NCBI GenBank assembly: GCA_028874915.1
Contig: JAPPHA010000048.1
Coordinates: forward strand, 25,788-72,700
DNA from: Paracoccaceae bacterium
Lineage (GTDB): Bacteria > Pseudomonadota > Alphaproteobacteria > Rhodobacterales > Rhodobacteraceae
Direction: 5' to 3'
DNA: 46,913 nt
The position numbers were made by a program, and so were the translations under genes. Under the pieces are notes generated by a model. The model saw only the letters and a list, made by a program, of their open reading frames with translations, was not told where the DNA came from and ran no database searches. This document shows, one piece after another, positions 19,750-30,437 of this stretch; position 1 is the stretch's first letter, and every line of letters begins with the position of its first letter.

Positions 19750-21371
19750 TGGACAATGTCCTGACGGTGATCATCTTTCTGCCGCTGCTGGCGGCGATTA
19801 TCCTGATGGTCTTCCTGAGGGGCGATGACGCGGCCGCGCGCATGAACGCGAGGCGGCTGTCACTGGTGGCGACGGTGACAACGTTTCTCGTATCGGTTGC
19901 TGTTTATAACCGGTTCGACCCCGCCGACACAGGCTTCCAGTTCGTCGAGGAATACCGATGGATCGGAGGACTGAGCTATCGGGTGGGTGTCGATGGGATC
20001 AGCGTGCTTCTCCTGATGCTGACGACATTTCTGATGCCGGTGGTGATCGGCGCCTGCTGGAATGTCGAACATCGGGTCAAGGAATACATGATCACCTTCC
20101 TGGTGCTCGAGTCGACGATGACGGCGGTTTTCTGCGCTCTCGACCTCGTGCTCTTCTACGTCGTATTCGAGGCCGGGCTGATACCGATGTTTCTTATCGT
20201 CGGCATCTGGGGCGGAAGGGACCGCATCTATGCGGCCTTCAAGTTTTTCCTGTACACGCTCTTGGGTTCTGTTCTGATGCTCGTGGCCATGATTGCCATG
20301 TGGCGACTGGCCGGAACCACCGACATCCGTGTTCTTCTCGATCATACATTCCCTTCGGATCCGATGGTCATTCTCGGCGTGAGTGTCATTGGCGGAGTCC
20401 AGACCTTGCTGTTCCTTGCCTTCCTGGCGAGTTTTGCTGTCAAGCTCCCAATGTGGCCAGTGCATACCTGGCTGCCGGACGCTCATGTGCAGGCTCCGAC
20501 GGCCGGCTCCGTGGTTCTCGCGGCCGTTCTTCTGAAGATGGGCGGTTACGGCTTTCTCCGGTTCAGCCTGCCGATGTTTCCGGTTGCATCGGATATTCTT
20601 GCCGATTTCGTGATGGCCCTCTCGGTCATCGCCATCGTCTACACGTCGCTCGTGGCGATGATGCAGGACGACATGAAGAAGCTGATCGCCTATTCGTCAG
20701 TCGCCCACATGGGATTCGTGACCATCGGCATCTTTTCCGCCAATCAACAGGGTGTCGACGGCGCGATCTTCCAGATGCTCAGCCACGGATTCATCTCCGC
20801 GGCGCTGTTTATTGCAGTTGGCGTCATCTACGACCGAATGCACACCCGGGAAATCGATGCATACGGCGGCCTGGTCATTCGCATGCCGGCCTACGCTGCC
20901 GTGTTCATGTTGTTCACGCTGGCCAATGTCGGGCTTCCTGGGACATCGGGTTTTGTCGGCGAGTTCCTCGCTCTCGTCGGTGCCTTCGCCTACAGCACTT
21001 GGGTTGCTTTCGGTGCCGCCACGGGTGTCATCCTGTCGGCAGGATATGCGCTGTGGCTCTACCGGCGGGTCATCTTTGGCGATCTTGTCCGGGACAGTCT
21101 CAAGTCAATTGCCGATCTCGACCGGCGCGAACGGCTGGTGATCGCGCCGCTCGTCGTCATGACCGTATTGCTCGGCGTGTTCCCGAATCTGGTCCTCGAC
21201 ATGATCGGACCCTCGGTCAGTGCTATGCTCGATCACGTTGAATCCGCGAGAACCGCGTCCGTCGTGCCGGCGGAATCGCCGATTCTGGCGGGATCGGTCC
21301 ACGGGGTCCAGACCGGAACCGGAGGGCCAGGTCCAATGTCGCCGGATGTCCTTGCCCGACTGGTGGACTGA
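19746..21371 (+). CDS. nuoM: NADH-quinone oxidoreductase subunit M
   Basis: 541 residues, about fourteen helices, antiporter-like. The glutamate of [14 protein letters not shown], the [17 protein letters not shown] helix and [13 protein letters not shown] are conserved NuoM features. The C-terminal ~40 residues are an extra hydrophilic tail. The ATGATG start overlaps the nuoL stop by four bases. One of the three proton-pumping subunits. Confidence 0.98.
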   Translation: MMDNVLTVIIFLPLLAAIILMVFLRGDDAAARMNARRLSLVATVTTFLVSVAVYNRFDPADTGFQFVEEYRWIGGLSYRVGVDGISVLLLMLTTFLMPVVIGACWNVEHRVKEYMITFLVLESTMTAVFCALDLVLFYVVFEAGLIPMFLIVGIWGGRDRIYAAFKFFLYTLLGSVLMLVAMIAMWRLAGTTDIRVLLDHTFPSDPMVILGVSVIGGVQTLLFLAFLASFAVKLPMWPVHTWLPDAHVQAPTAGSVVLAAVLLKMGGYGFLRFSLPMFPVASDILADFVMALSVIAIVYTSLVAMMQDDMKKLIAYSSVAHMGFVTIGIFSANQQGVDGAIFQMLSHGFISAALFIAVGVIYDRMHTREIDAYGGLVIRMPAYAAVFMLFTLANVGLPGTSGFVGEFLALVGAFAYSTWVAFGAATGVILSAGYALWLYRRVIFGDLVRDSLKSIADLDRRERLVIAPLVVMTVLLGVFPNLVLDMIGPSVSAMLDHVESARTASVVPAESPILAGSVHGVQTGTGGPGPMSPDVLARLVD

Positions 21372-21388
21372 CAGGTTTGAATGGACAG

Positions 21389-22828
21389 ATGATTCTCTCG
21401 GACATCGATGTTGCCCTTCCCGAGGTGATCCTGGCAGTTTTCGCCATGGTCGTCCTGCTGGTTGCGGCGTTCGGGCGCAAGGACACGTGGGCCAGCGCCA
21501 TCCTGTGGGTTTCGGCAGTGGTCATGGCCGGTCTCGGCGTCTGGATCGGGTTGTCGCCGGAACCGTCGCGACTGGCTTTCGGGGGCGCCTTCGTCGACGA
21601 TGGTTTTTCCCGCTTTGCGAAGGTCCTGGTGCTGATGGGCAGTGCCGCGATGCTCATCCTCGCCAAGCCTTATCTCAAGCGGTTTCGTTTGTTGAAATTC
21701 GAGTATCCGGTGCTCATCGTCCTGGCGACATTGGGCATGATGATGATGGTCAGTGCCGGCGACCTGATGGCGCTCTACATGGGGCTCGAACTCCAGTCGC
21801 TGTCACTTTACGTCGTGGCGGCTTTCCATCGAGATAGCCTCCGCTCGACCGAAGCCGGCCTCAAGTATTTCGTTCTCGGAGCCCTGTCATCCGGGCTTCT
21901 CCTCTACGGAGCTTCGCTGGTTTACGGCTATGCGGGAACCACCGCGTTCTCCGGGATCGCCTCTACAATTGGGGCAGACGGACTCGGACTTGGCATGCTG
22001 TTCGGCCTGGTCTTTCTTTGCGCAGGAATGGCGTTCAAGGTCTCGGCAGCGCCTTTCCACATGTGGACCCCGGATGTCTACGAGGGATCACCGACACCGG
22101 TCACCGCTTTTTTTGCCACGGCGCCCAAGGTGGCCGCATTGGCGCTCTTTGCCCGATTGCTCCATGACGGGTTCGGCAATGGGTCCGATGACTGGCGTCA
22201 GATCGTTGCCTTCCTGGCCGTGGTCTCGATGTTCCTGGGCTCGGTTGCCGCAATCGGGCAGACCGACATCAAGCGTCTTATGGCCTATTCTTCCATCGCC
22301 CACATGGGATTCGCGCTTCTCGGACTGGCGGCGGGCGGGGAAGGGGGCGTGCATGCGATGCTGGTGTACATGGTGATTTACCTGGCCATGAACATCGGTG
22401 TCTTTGCCTTTATCCTGAACATGGAGAGGGACGGGCAGCCAGTCACGGAGATTGGCGCCCTCGGGCTCTACTCCCGGATCGAACCCGGACGGGCCGTCGC
22501 CTTTGCCGCCCTCCTGTTCTCACTGGCCGGGATTCCGCCGCTTGCCGGTTTTTTCGGCAAATTCTACGTGCTGAAAGCTGCCGTCGACGCCGGTATGATC
22601 TGGCTGGCGGTCGCCGGCGTCATCGCTTCGGTCATCGGCGCCTTCTACTACATCCGTATCGTCTACCTCATGTATTTCGGGGAAGCCGGGGACTCCCTCG
22701 ACGGTCACATGCCCGCCACCCATTACGCACTGCTGATGGCGTCGGCGGCCTGTATGGTGTTCGGTGTGGTCAACCTTTTTGGGATAGACGCTATCGCCGC
22801 CGCCGCCGCCAGCGCGTTGCTCCTGTGA
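21389..22828 (+). CDS. nuoN: NADH-quinone oxidoreductase subunit N
   Basis: 479 residues, about fourteen helices. NuoN is identified by [16 protein letters not shown], the [23 protein letters not shown] region (here [16 protein letters not shown]), and [17 protein letters not shown] took the ATG at 21389; a TTG at 21377 would add four residues. It is the last Complex I subunit of the operon. The stop overlaps the birA start (GTGA), so biotin ligase is co-translated with Complex I. Confidence 0.98.
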   Translation: MILSDIDVALPEVILAVFAMVVLLVAAFGRKDTWASAILWVSAVVMAGLGVWIGLSPEPSRLAFGGAFVDDGFSRFAKVLVLMGSAAMLILAKPYLKRFRLLKFEYPVLIVLATLGMMMMVSAGDLMALYMGLELQSLSLYVVAAFHRDSLRSTEAGLKYFVLGALSSGLLLYGASLVYGYAGTTAFSGIASTIGADGLGLGMLFGLVFLCAGMAFKVSAAPFHMWTPDVYEGSPTPVTAFFATAPKVAALALFARLLHDGFGNGSDDWRQIVAFLAVVSMFLGSVAAIGQTDIKRLMAYSSIAHMGFALLGLAAGGEGGVHAMLVYMVIYLAMNIGVFAFILNMERDGQPVTEIGALGLYSRIEPGRAVAFAALLFSLAGIPPLAGFFGKFYVLKAAVDAGMIWLAVAGVIASVIGAFYYIRIVYLMYFGEAGDSLDGHMPATHYALLMASAACMVFGVVNLFGIDAIAAAAASALLL

Positions 22829-23727
22829 CGGACACCACCGGAACCTTGTCCGTTGTTCCGGACCCGGTTTCCGCCGGAGTCCGGGAGACAGAGCCCGGAT
22901 CCGGAACGCATGTGGCTCTCGGGATGGTAGCCAGCACGAATGCGGAAGCCCGGCGCCTCGCCGGGTCGGTGACCGTCCCGACCTGGGTGACGGCCGTGGA
23001 ACAGACCGCTGGCCGTGGTCGCCTGGGACGACACTGGCATTCACCGGCCGGAAACTTCCACGCGACGTTGATCCTGCCGGCGGTTGGCGGGCCGGAATCC
23101 GCGGTTCTCAGGTCCTTTACTGCGGCTCTTGCTGTCCGGGAGGCCCTTTCGGACCTCGTTGGTTGTGGTGACCGCTTCAAGCTCAAGTGGCCAAACGATG
23201 TCATGGCCGATGGCCGAAAGATCGCGGGGATCCTCCTGGAAACCGTTGAAACGACCCTTCTGGTCGGGATTGGCGTCAATTTGGTTGCAGCTCCTGAACT
23301 GCACCGTGGATTGGCGAGCGAAGCGCACGGAACGACGGATCGTCGTGCCGGGAGGGACCACGGTGACGGAATGGTCCCGGCGGGCATGGCAGTCGCCGTT
23401 TCGGGCATGAAACGGCAATGTCCCCAGCCCGTCCACCTTCGTGCGATCAGCGGAAGAACCGTTTCGAGCAGCCGGTTCCTCGCAATTCTGGCCTCGGCAT
23501 TCGAGGTCTGGGAGAACCGGCTGGTTACGGTCGGGTTCCGGAAGGTCCGCGAAGAATGGCTTCGTCACGCGACCGGTCTTGGCGGTGTCGTGACGGCGCG
23601 AATGGGCGCATGCACCATTACCGGCGTGTTCGAGACTGTAGACGCCTGCGGGGCGATCGTTCTACATTCTCGTGATGGTCGCCAAGTGATTGCGGCGGCC
23701 GACATCCACTTCCCGCAGGTGGGCTGA
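22825..23727 (+). CDS. birA: Biotin--[acetyl-CoA-carboxylase] ligase
   Basis: 300 residues, monofunctional: no N-terminal helix-turn-helix is present. The biotinoyl-AMP loop GRGRLGRHW, the KWPNDVM motif, GILLE and GIGVNL are all present in order. It attaches biotin to the carboxyl-carrier protein of acetyl-CoA carboxylase and related enzymes. Between GIGVNL and the C-terminal beta domain (from about residue 250) lies a Gly/Arg-rich linker somewhat longer than usual (about residues 158-205). The GTG start overlaps the nuoN stop. The C-terminal domain ([13 protein letters not shown]) is complete. Confidence 0.93.
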   Translation: MTDTTGTLSVVPDPVSAGVRETEPGSGTHVALGMVASTNAEARRLAGSVTVPTWVTAVEQTAGRGRLGRHWHSPAGNFHATLILPAVGGPESAVLRSFTAALAVREALSDLVGCGDRFKLKWPNDVMADGRKIAGILLETVETTLLVGIGVNLVAAPELHRGLASEAHGTTDRRAGRDHGDGMVPAGMAVAVSGMKRQCPQPVHLRAISGRTVSSSRFLAILASAFEVWENRLVTVGFRKVREEWLRHATGLGGVVTARMGACTITGVFETVDACGAIVLHSRDGRQVIAAADIHFPQVG

Positions 23728-23729
23728 CG

Positions 23730-24512
23730 ATGCTGCTGGCGATCGATGTCGGAAACACCAACATCGGATTTTCGATCCATGACGGCGAAGGATTTGTGGC
23801 GAACTGGCGATGCGCCACTGTTCCCGATCAAACTGCCGACGAGTATTTTGTCTGGTTGAGGACGCTCCTCGGTTCCATGGATTCACCGGTCCGGACGGAT
23901 TCCATCGACCGTGTCATCGTGTCTTCCGTGGTTCCGCAGGTCCTCTTCAATATCTGTATCTTTTGCGACCGCTATCTCGGCTTTCCGCCGTTGGTCGTCG
24001 GCCAGCCGGATTGCCGTCTCGGAATCGAGGTTCGGGTTGACATCGGAACCGAGGTTGGCGCCGACCGCATCGTCAACACCGTCGGTGCTTACGACCGTTA
24101 TGGTGGCGATCTGGTGGTCGTGGACTTTGGGACAGCCACGACATTCGACGTCGTTGACCATGATGGGGCCTATATCGGCGGCGTCATCGCGCCTGGCGTC
24201 AACCTGTCGGTGGAAGCGCTGCACCGGGCTGCCGCCGCCTTGCCCCGCATCGATGTATCGGTTCCAGACCGGGTGATCGGAACCAACACCCGGATGTGCA
24301 TGCGATCCGGTGTGTTCTGGGGTTACATTGGTTTGATCGAAGGAGTCACCACCCGGATCCGCGAGGAACGCGGCCGTCCAATGAAGGTCGTCGGTACCGG
24401 TGGGCTGGCGGCGCTGTTCCGACGCGGAACCGGGGTTTTCGACGTCGTCGACAGTGACCTGACGATGTACGGCCTCATCCTCATTGATGAATTCAACAGG
24501 ACGGCGGAATGA
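23730..24512 (+). CDS. coaX: Type III pantothenate kinase
   Basis: 260 residues. The ASKHA-fold phosphate loops are visible: AIDVGNTNIGFSI at the N-terminus, DFGTATTFDVVD near residues 132-143, and GGVIAPGVNLSVEAL. It phosphorylates pantothenate, the first step of CoA synthesis, and is the CoaX type rather than CoaA. It starts two bases after birA and overlaps the RNase J gene by four (ATGA). birA-coaX-rnj downstream of nuoN is a familiar alphaproteobacterial order. Confidence 0.96.
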   Translation: MLLAIDVGNTNIGFSIHDGEGFVANWRCATVPDQTADEYFVWLRTLLGSMDSPVRTDSIDRVIVSSVVPQVLFNICIFCDRYLGFPPLVVGQPDCRLGIEVRVDIGTEVGADRIVNTVGAYDRYGGDLVVVDFGTATTFDVVDHDGAYIGGVIAPGVNLSVEALHRAAAALPRIDVSVPDRVIGTNTRMCMRSGVFWGYIGLIEGVTTRIREERGRPMKVVGTGGLAALFRRGTGVFDVVDSDLTMYGLILIDEFNRTAE

Positions 24513-26200
24513 ATCCGAGCCATCGGCTCATCTATTTGCCGCTAGGCGGCTGCGGCATGTTCGGGGCCAATGCCTATGTCTACGGATGGGGATCCGAGGG
24601 AGAGGAACGCTTTATCCTGGTGGACTGTGGAATTGCCTTTCCTGCGGCCGATTCCGAACCGGGCGTCGATGCCATGATCCCGGACCTCCGCTGGGTTAAC
24701 GACCGAATCGACCGACTCGAAGCCATCTTCATTACTCACGCCCACGAAGACCATGTCGGGGCCATTGGGCACCTCTATCCGGAAATGCCAGGGGCGGGCC
24801 GGGCAGCGGTTCCGGTTTATGCCCGACCGTTCACGGCCACCCTGGCCCGGATGAAGCTCGAACAGATGGACCGGCCGGTCAAGGTCGTGAAAGAGGCTGG
24901 TGTCTGGCCGGAGACCGTGCGGGCCGGGCCCTTCCAGGTCGGTTTCCTTCCGGTTGCGCACTCGATTCCCGAAGCGTCTGCACTGGTCATCGAGACGCCG
25001 GCCGGCCGGATCGTTCACAGCGGTGACTTCAATCTCGACCGGACGCCGGTTGTGGGCGAACCTCATGATCCGGAAAGGCTGAGACAGGCTGCCGAAGGTG
25101 GGGTCCTGGGGCTGGTCTGCGACAGCACGAATGTCTTCAACTCTCGGCCGGGACGGTCAGAAGCGACAGTGGCCGAACCCGTTGCCGATCTCCTCCGCGA
25201 ATGCCAGGGTCTGTTCGTTGCAACCACATTCGCGTCCAACCTCGGCCGCTTGCAGTCTCTCGCGGCTGCCGGGATTTCGGCAGGCCGTTCGGTGGCCATC
25301 GTCGGTCGGGCCATGCAGAGGATGCTGGATGTCGGGCACCGGTCCGGAATGCTGGAAGACTTTCCGCCCGTCATTCCCTTCGGGGATGCGTCTCGCCTTC
25401 CCCGCAACGAACTGTTGCTTGTCGTGACGGGCAGCCAGGGGGAACGGCAAGCCGTATCGACTCAGCTGTCCTGGGGGAATTACCGGGGAATTGAACTCGA
25501 AACCGGGGATGGTTTCCTGTTTTCATCCCGGACGATTCCAGGCAATGAGGCGCCGGTCAATGGCATCAAGAACCGGCTGGCTGCGCGTGGCGTGCGGATC
25601 TTCGATGCGACTAACAGTGACGGCTTGCACGCGTCCGGCCATGCCTGCCGCCCCGACATCGAAGACTTCTGTCGTATTTTCGATCCCGATCTGGTCATTC
25701 CCATGCATGGTGAAAACCAGCACCTGCGCGAACACGCCCGGCTGGCCGAGTCCGCCGGGTACCGGTCGTTGTTCGTGACCACGGGAATGCTGGCCGAATT
25801 GGCTCCCGGGCCGCCGGGGGTCGTCGGTCATGCCTCGACCGGTTTGATTTGCGTCGACGGTGCGAGCCGTTATGCCCAGTTGGACAATGTACTCCGTGAT
25901 CGCAGGAGAATGGCGGACCAGGGCGTCATTGCAGCGGCCGTCGAGTTTGAGACCGACGGAACGGCGTGGTGTTCCGGATTGTCGCTCAAGGGCCTGCCGA
26001 ATCAGGCACCAGGCGACTCTCGGCCACTGGCAGATCTTCTGCATGCACAGATCTCGGATTCGCTATCCAGACACCGGCCACTGGAATCCGAAAGTGACGC
26101 GGTCATTGAGCGAACCGTAAGCCGCATGGCCCGAAATATCGCCATGCGCCATGTCGGAAAAAAACCGGAAGTTATTGTGCTGTTTCCCAGCGACGACTGA
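24509..26200 (+). CDS. rnj: Ribonuclease J
   Basis: 563 residues, a metallo-beta-lactamase/beta-CASP RNase. The zinc motif THAHEDHVGAIGHLYPE is near residues 72-88. A later metal ligand lies in HSGDFNLDRTPV, and the beta-CASP histidine in PMHGENQHLREHA near residue 397. Family members act as 5'-to-3' exo- and endoribonucleases in mRNA decay and rRNA maturation. The start overlaps the coaX stop. It is the last gene of the long plus-strand operon and converges on the helicase gene 52 bases away. Confidence 0.95.
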   Translation: MNPSHRLIYLPLGGCGMFGANAYVYGWGSEGEERFILVDCGIAFPAADSEPGVDAMIPDLRWVNDRIDRLEAIFITHAHEDHVGAIGHLYPEMPGAGRAAVPVYARPFTATLARMKLEQMDRPVKVVKEAGVWPETVRAGPFQVGFLPVAHSIPEASALVIETPAGRIVHSGDFNLDRTPVVGEPHDPERLRQAAEGGVLGLVCDSTNVFNSRPGRSEATVAEPVADLLRECQGLFVATTFASNLGRLQSLAAAGISAGRSVAIVGRAMQRMLDVGHRSGMLEDFPPVIPFGDASRLPRNELLLVVTGSQGERQAVSTQLSWGNYRGIELETGDGFLFSSRTIPGNEAPVNGIKNRLAARGVRIFDATNSDGLHASGHACRPDIEDFCRIFDPDLVIPMHGENQHLREHARLAESAGYRSLFVTTGMLAELAPGPPGVVGHASTGLICVDGASRYAQLDNVLRDRRRMADQGVIAAAVEFETDGTAWCSGLSLKGLPNQAPGDSRPLADLLHAQISDSLSRHRPLESESDAVIERTVSRMARNIAMRHVGKKPEVIVLFPSDD

Positions 26201-26252
26201 ATCGGAACAGGTGGCCATGCATTCCTGATGGGGTCCGGCCGGCCGTTCGGGT

Positions 26253-27674
26253 TTACGGCGATGAACTGGGTCGTTTTGTAAAGGATGTCTTCAGGAAATC
26301 GGGAACGTGAGAGCCCATTCCTTGGACGGGTCCGTCCGGGGCCTTGGGTGGGGCCGGCCTCGCGTCCCGTATCTGCCGGGACCTCTGTCCGCGTTTCTTC
26401 CGGCCTTCGTCGGCGGTCGAACACGGTTTGTCCGCGACGGATTTGGACGGTCTGTTTGCCCTTGCGGCGGACCGTGGCCGTCCACGCCCCCCGCTACCGA
26501 GCGTGCGGATCTCCTCCTCCGCCGATTGCGGCAGCGCCAAACGGGGGACGGCCTGCTTGATCAGTCTCTCGACGTCAGAAAGGTCTCGGTCGTCGCGGGG
26601 CGACAGGCAAATGGTGAAGGCCGATCCCGACCGGCCGGCGCGACCCGTTCTTCCGATCCGGTGGACGTAGTTCTCGGCATGGTTGGGAACGTCGAAGTTG
26701 AAGATGTGACTGACGTTTGGGATGTCGAGACCCCGCGCCGCCACGTCCGACGCGATGAGAAGGACGATGTCACCGTTCCTGAACGAATCGAGGACGCGCA
26801 TGCGCTGTTTCTGGTCAAGGTCGCCATGAATTGCCTGGGCACTGAAACCGTGCACCTGCAACGACCGGGCAACGATATCCACGTCCGACTTGCGGTTGCA
26901 GAAAACAATTCCGTTCGTGAGACGGTCTCCCTGTTCCCGAATCAGGCTGCGGAGAACGATCCGTTTTTCTTTTGCTTCCCGTGACCTGTGGCCCGCTCTG
27001 AACACGCAGACGTGCTGGGCAGTGTTTTCCGACATCGACGCCTGGGGAGCGACCTCGACCCGAGCCGGATTCTGCAGGAACTCCTTGGTGATTCGCGTGA
27101 TTTCCGGTGCCATTGTGGCAGAAAAGAAAAGCGTCTGGCGGGTGAACGGAGTCAGCCGAAAGATCCTTTCGATGTCGGGAATGAACCCCATATCGAGCAT
27201 TCGATCAGCCTCATCCACGACCATGATCTGGACACCGGTCAACAACAATCGACCGCGTTCGAAGTGATCGAGCAGGCGACCCGGAGTCGCGATCAGCACG
27301 TCAACCCCTTTGGTAATCAGTTGATCCTGTTCGGCAAAGCTGACGCCGCCGATAAGGAGCGCCCTCGACAGGCGGACGTGCCGGGAATAGACGGCCAGGC
27401 TGTCGGCAATCTGGGATGCGAGTTCACGCGTCGGACACAGGATCAGCGAACGCGGCATTCGGGCCCGGGCACGGCCTTTGAGCAGGGCCGTGATGATCGG
27501 AAGCGTGAAGCTCGCCGTCTTGCCGGTTCCGGTCTGGGCGATGCCAAGAACATCCCGACCTTCAAGGGCATACGGAATGGCGTCGGCCTGGATTGGCGTC
27601 GGCTGCCGGTATCCGGCGTCGGCGACGGCCTTGAGGACCCGTGGGTCCAGATCAAGGTCTGCAAATGATGTCAT
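26253..27674 (-). CDS. DEAD-box RNA helicase, RhlE-like
   Basis: 473 residues. All core motifs are visible: Q motif YRQPTPIQ, Walker A AQTGTGKT, DEAD in VVDEADRMLDMGF, SAT, and HRIGRTGRAG. The sequence FADLDLDPRVLKAVADAGY at the N-terminus and a basic, low-complexity C-terminal tail (about residues 385-473) fit the RhlE group, which unwinds RNA in ribosome assembly and mRNA decay. It may be co-transcribed with release factor 3, 142 bases upstream, or have its own promoter there. Confidence 0.93.
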   Translation of the reverse strand: MTSFADLDLDPRVLKAVADAGYRQPTPIQADAIPYALEGRDVLGIAQTGTGKTASFTLPIITALLKGRARARMPRSLILCPTRELASQIADSLAVYSRHVRLSRALLIGGVSFAEQDQLITKGVDVLIATPGRLLDHFERGRLLLTGVQIMVVDEADRMLDMGFIPDIERIFRLTPFTRQTLFFSATMAPEITRITKEFLQNPARVEVAPQASMSENTAQHVCVFRAGHRSREAKEKRIVLRSLIREQGDRLTNGIVFCNRKSDVDIVARSLQVHGFSAQAIHGDLDQKQRMRVLDSFRNGDIVLLIASDVAARGLDIPNVSHIFNFDVPNHAENYVHRIGRTGRAGRSGSAFTICLSPRDDRDLSDVERLIKQAVPRLALPQSAEEEIRTLGSGGRGRPRSAARANRPSKSVADKPCSTADEGRKKRGQRSRQIRDARPAPPKAPDGPVQGMGSHVPDFLKTSFTKRPSSSP

Positions 27675-27816
27675 GAACGCATTCAGTTTTCATGCCGACG
27701 GCGACGCGCCGGCTGTTGCATCTCCGAACTAGAACATCCGTGCGCCGATCGCAGTCGACAATGCAGCGGACCCCTCAAGATATTGGGGCACCGGATAAAA
27801 GTCTGCGCCACATCTG

Positions 27817-29466
27817 TCAATGGACGCCAGCTCGCTTCGGCCGGTCCGGACCCGTCACCGGCCGCAGAGACTCTTTCGTGGCCGCAAGCGCGAGTTCCGG
27901 ATAATCACGTTCGACTCGCTGGATGTCCCACGCAAGGCGGGTCAAGTAGACGGTGTCACCGTCGTGATCGACCGCCATGTGTTGTTTGTTTGCAAGAGCG
28001 AAGGTGTCGATCAGCGGCTCGGGACCCGTCATCCATCGCGCCGAAGTGAACGGTGTCGACTCGAAACGGACCGGAATTCGATACTCTTCTGCGAGTCGGA
28101 AGGCGAGGACGTCGAGTTGCAGGTCTCCAATGACGCCGACAATCCATTGGGTGCCGAACCGGGGCCTGAACAATTTTGCCAGACCCTCTTCAGCGAACTG
28201 GTTCAACGCCTTTTCGAGATGCTTGGTCATCAACGGAGACTCGACGTGAACTCTCCGAAGGATTTCCGGCGCAAATGTCGGAACTCCGGTAAAGGTCAGG
28301 TGTTCTCCTTCTGTCAGTGAGTCTCCGATGCGGAGTTGACCGTGATTGGGAATGCCGATGATGTCACCAGCCCAGGCCTCCTCAGCCAGCGATCTGTCGG
28401 CAGCGAGGAACAGCTTGGGTGAAGCCATTGTCAACGTCTTGCCGGATCGGACCTGGTGAAGTTTCATGCCCCGCCGGAACTGACCCGAGCACAGGCGCAG
28501 AAAGGCGATTCGGTCGCGATGCCGAGGGTCCATGTTGGCCTGCACCTTGAAGACAAAGCCGGAGACCTGCGGGTCGTCTGGGGACACCTGGCGTTCGTTG
28601 GTCGTACGCGCAGCCGGTGCCGGTGCCAGTGAACAGATTCCATCCATCAGTTCCGTGACGCCGAATGAATGGAGCGCCGAACCGAACCAGATCGGCGTCA
28701 GATTGCCTGCAAGGAATGCGTCCCTGTCATGGCCGGGGAGCAGTTCACGGACCATTTCGACATCCTCCCGCAGGGCATCCAGGCGCCCGGCCGGCAAAAG
28801 CTCGTCGAGCCTGGAATCGTCCAGCCGATATCTCCGGGCGGGACGGTCGCCGGAGCGATTGCCGGTGCGGTCAAAGACGACGGCTTGGCCATCCTTGACG
28901 TCGTAACATCCGAAAAAATCGGCTCCGGACCCGATGGGCCAGTTCACGGGAGTGACGTCGATGGCAAGGAGATCCTGGATTTCCTCGATGATGTCGAGGG
29001 TGTCGCGGGCATCCTGGTCCATCTTGTTGCAAAAGGTCAGGATCGGCATGTCCCGAAGCCGGCAGATCTCGAACAGCTTTCGCGTCTGGCTCTCGACGCC
29101 CTTGGCACCGTCGATGACCATAATGGCGGCATCGACGGCTGTGAGTGTGCGATAGGTGTCCTCGGAAAAGTCGGCATGCCCGGGCGTGTCGACCAGATTG
29201 AACCGGAAGTGCCGGAAGTCGAAGGACATCGCAGAAGCAGTGACCGATATGCCCCGGTCGCGTTCAATTGTCATGAAGTCGGAACGGGTTCTTCGGGCGT
29301 CGCCCTTGGCGCGGACATGTCCGGCCATCCGGATCGCACCGCTGTGAAGAAGGAACCGCTCCGTCAGGGTCGTCTTGCCGGCATCCGGATGGGAAATGAT
29401 GGCAAAGGTCCGGCGACGGGCGATCTCCGGTGACAGCTCGGCTTGATCGGGGGGCGGTTTCGGCAT
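27817..29466 (-). CDS. prfC: Peptide chain release factor 3
   Basis: 549 residues, normal for RF3. The GTPase motifs are SHPDAGKTT (P-loop), RDRGISVTASAM (switch I), DTPGHADFSEDTYR (G3) and FCNKMDQDARD (G4), followed by the RF3-type domains II and III. It releases RF1/RF2 from the ribosome after termination. ATG at 29466 gives MPKPPPDQAEL and the normal N-terminus. It is transcribed divergently from the SDR gene, with 191 bases between the starts. Confidence 0.96.
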   Translation of the reverse strand: MPKPPPDQAELSPEIARRRTFAIISHPDAGKTTLTERFLLHSGAIRMAGHVRAKGDARRTRSDFMTIERDRGISVTASAMSFDFRHFRFNLVDTPGHADFSEDTYRTLTAVDAAIMVIDGAKGVESQTRKLFEICRLRDMPILTFCNKMDQDARDTLDIIEEIQDLLAIDVTPVNWPIGSGADFFGCYDVKDGQAVVFDRTGNRSGDRPARRYRLDDSRLDELLPAGRLDALREDVEMVRELLPGHDRDAFLAGNLTPIWFGSALHSFGVTELMDGICSLAPAPAARTTNERQVSPDDPQVSGFVFKVQANMDPRHRDRIAFLRLCSGQFRRGMKLHQVRSGKTLTMASPKLFLAADRSLAEEAWAGDIIGIPNHGQLRIGDSLTEGEHLTFTGVPTFAPEILRRVHVESPLMTKHLEKALNQFAEEGLAKLFRPRFGTQWIVGVIGDLQLDVLAFRLAEEYRIPVRFESTPFTSARWMTGPEPLIDTFALANKQHMAVDHDGDTVYLTRLAWDIQRVERDYPELALAATKESLRPVTGPDRPKRAGVH

Positions 29467-29657
29467 CGCCGCGATATAGGGATCGCAAGGGCGAAGGGCA
29501 AGGAACGCGGTGCATGTCGACGCAGGGTCTTGCGAGCTGCGTTCAAGGCCTCAGGGTTGCCGTTGCTCCCGCACTGCGTACGGCTTGCCCTTCCCGCTGC
29601 TTGTGGCTACTTGCCCGGTGCAGTCCGAAACCACGAGCGCAATCTTCAGGAGGCGAT

Positions 29658-30437
29658 ATGGACTTGGGAATCAGCAACAGGCAGGCGATCGTCTGTGCGG
29701 CGTCACGAGGTTTGGGTCGGGGATGCGCACAGGCCCTTGCGGCTGCCGGCGTCAATCTGGTGATCAACGCCAGGAACCGGGAGGTGCTGGAAGAGACGGC
29801 GACCGCCATCCGTTCTGATCATGGCGTAGATGTGATCGCCGTGGATTCGGACATCACGACGGACGCCGGTCGGGATGCGGTTCTGGCTGCGGCGGGCGTT
29901 CCGGATATCCTGGTCAACAATGCCGGCGGACCGCCGCCTGGACATTGGAGCGACTGGAACCGGGATGACTTCGTCGCGGCGCTTGATGCCAACATGCTTT
30001 CGGCGATTGACATGATGAAAAGGTGTCTTCCGGAAATGATCGACAGGCGTTGGGGCCGGGTCGTCAACATCACATCCATGTCCGTAAAGGCGCCGATCCC
30101 GGTTCTCGGCCTGTCCAACGCTGCCCGAGCCGGGCTGACCGGATACGTCGCCGGCACTGCACGGCAGGTCGCCGGATTCGGTGTCAATATCAACAATCTA
30201 CTCCCTGGAATTCACGCCACCGATCGGGCAGTCGCGCTTGATTCCGATCTTGCGGCCGCAAAGGGGATTTCGCTTGAGGACGCAAAGGCGGAACGCTGTG
30301 CAATGATTCCCGCCGGACGCTATGGAACGTCGGACGAGTTCGGCGCCACCTGTGCCTTCCTGTGCTCGAAGCACGCCGGTTTCATGGTGGGCCAGAATAT
30401 TCTCGTCGACGGAGGCGCGGTTGTTGCAACACTGTAG
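29658..30437 (+). CDS. Atypical SDR-family oxidoreductase lacking YxxxK
   Basis: 259 residues. The Rossmann features are a glycine-rich loop ASRGLGRGCA near residues 15-24, the NNAGG motif near 88-92 and a NITSM serine region. Where classical SDRs have YxxSK, this protein reads LGLSNAARAGLTG, so catalytic Tyr and Lys are Leu and Asn in a simple alignment. Similar 3-oxoacyl-ACP-reductase-like proteins with this replacement exist, so it is a subfamily trait rather than damage. The ATG at 29658 is preceded by a perfect AGGAGG; a longer frame from 29430 overlaps prfC. Substrate unknown, and ordinary SDR catalysis should not be assumed. Confidence 0.85.
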   Translation: MDLGISNRQAIVCAASRGLGRGCAQALAAAGVNLVINARNREVLEETATAIRSDHGVDVIAVDSDITTDAGRDAVLAAAGVPDILVNNAGGPPPGHWSDWNRDDFVAALDANMLSAIDMMKRCLPEMIDRRWGRVVNITSMSVKAPIPVLGLSNAARAGLTGYVAGTARQVAGFGVNINNLLPGIHATDRAVALDSDLAAAKGISLEDAKAERCAMIPAGRYGTSDEFGATCAFLCSKHAGFMVGQNILVDGGAVVATL

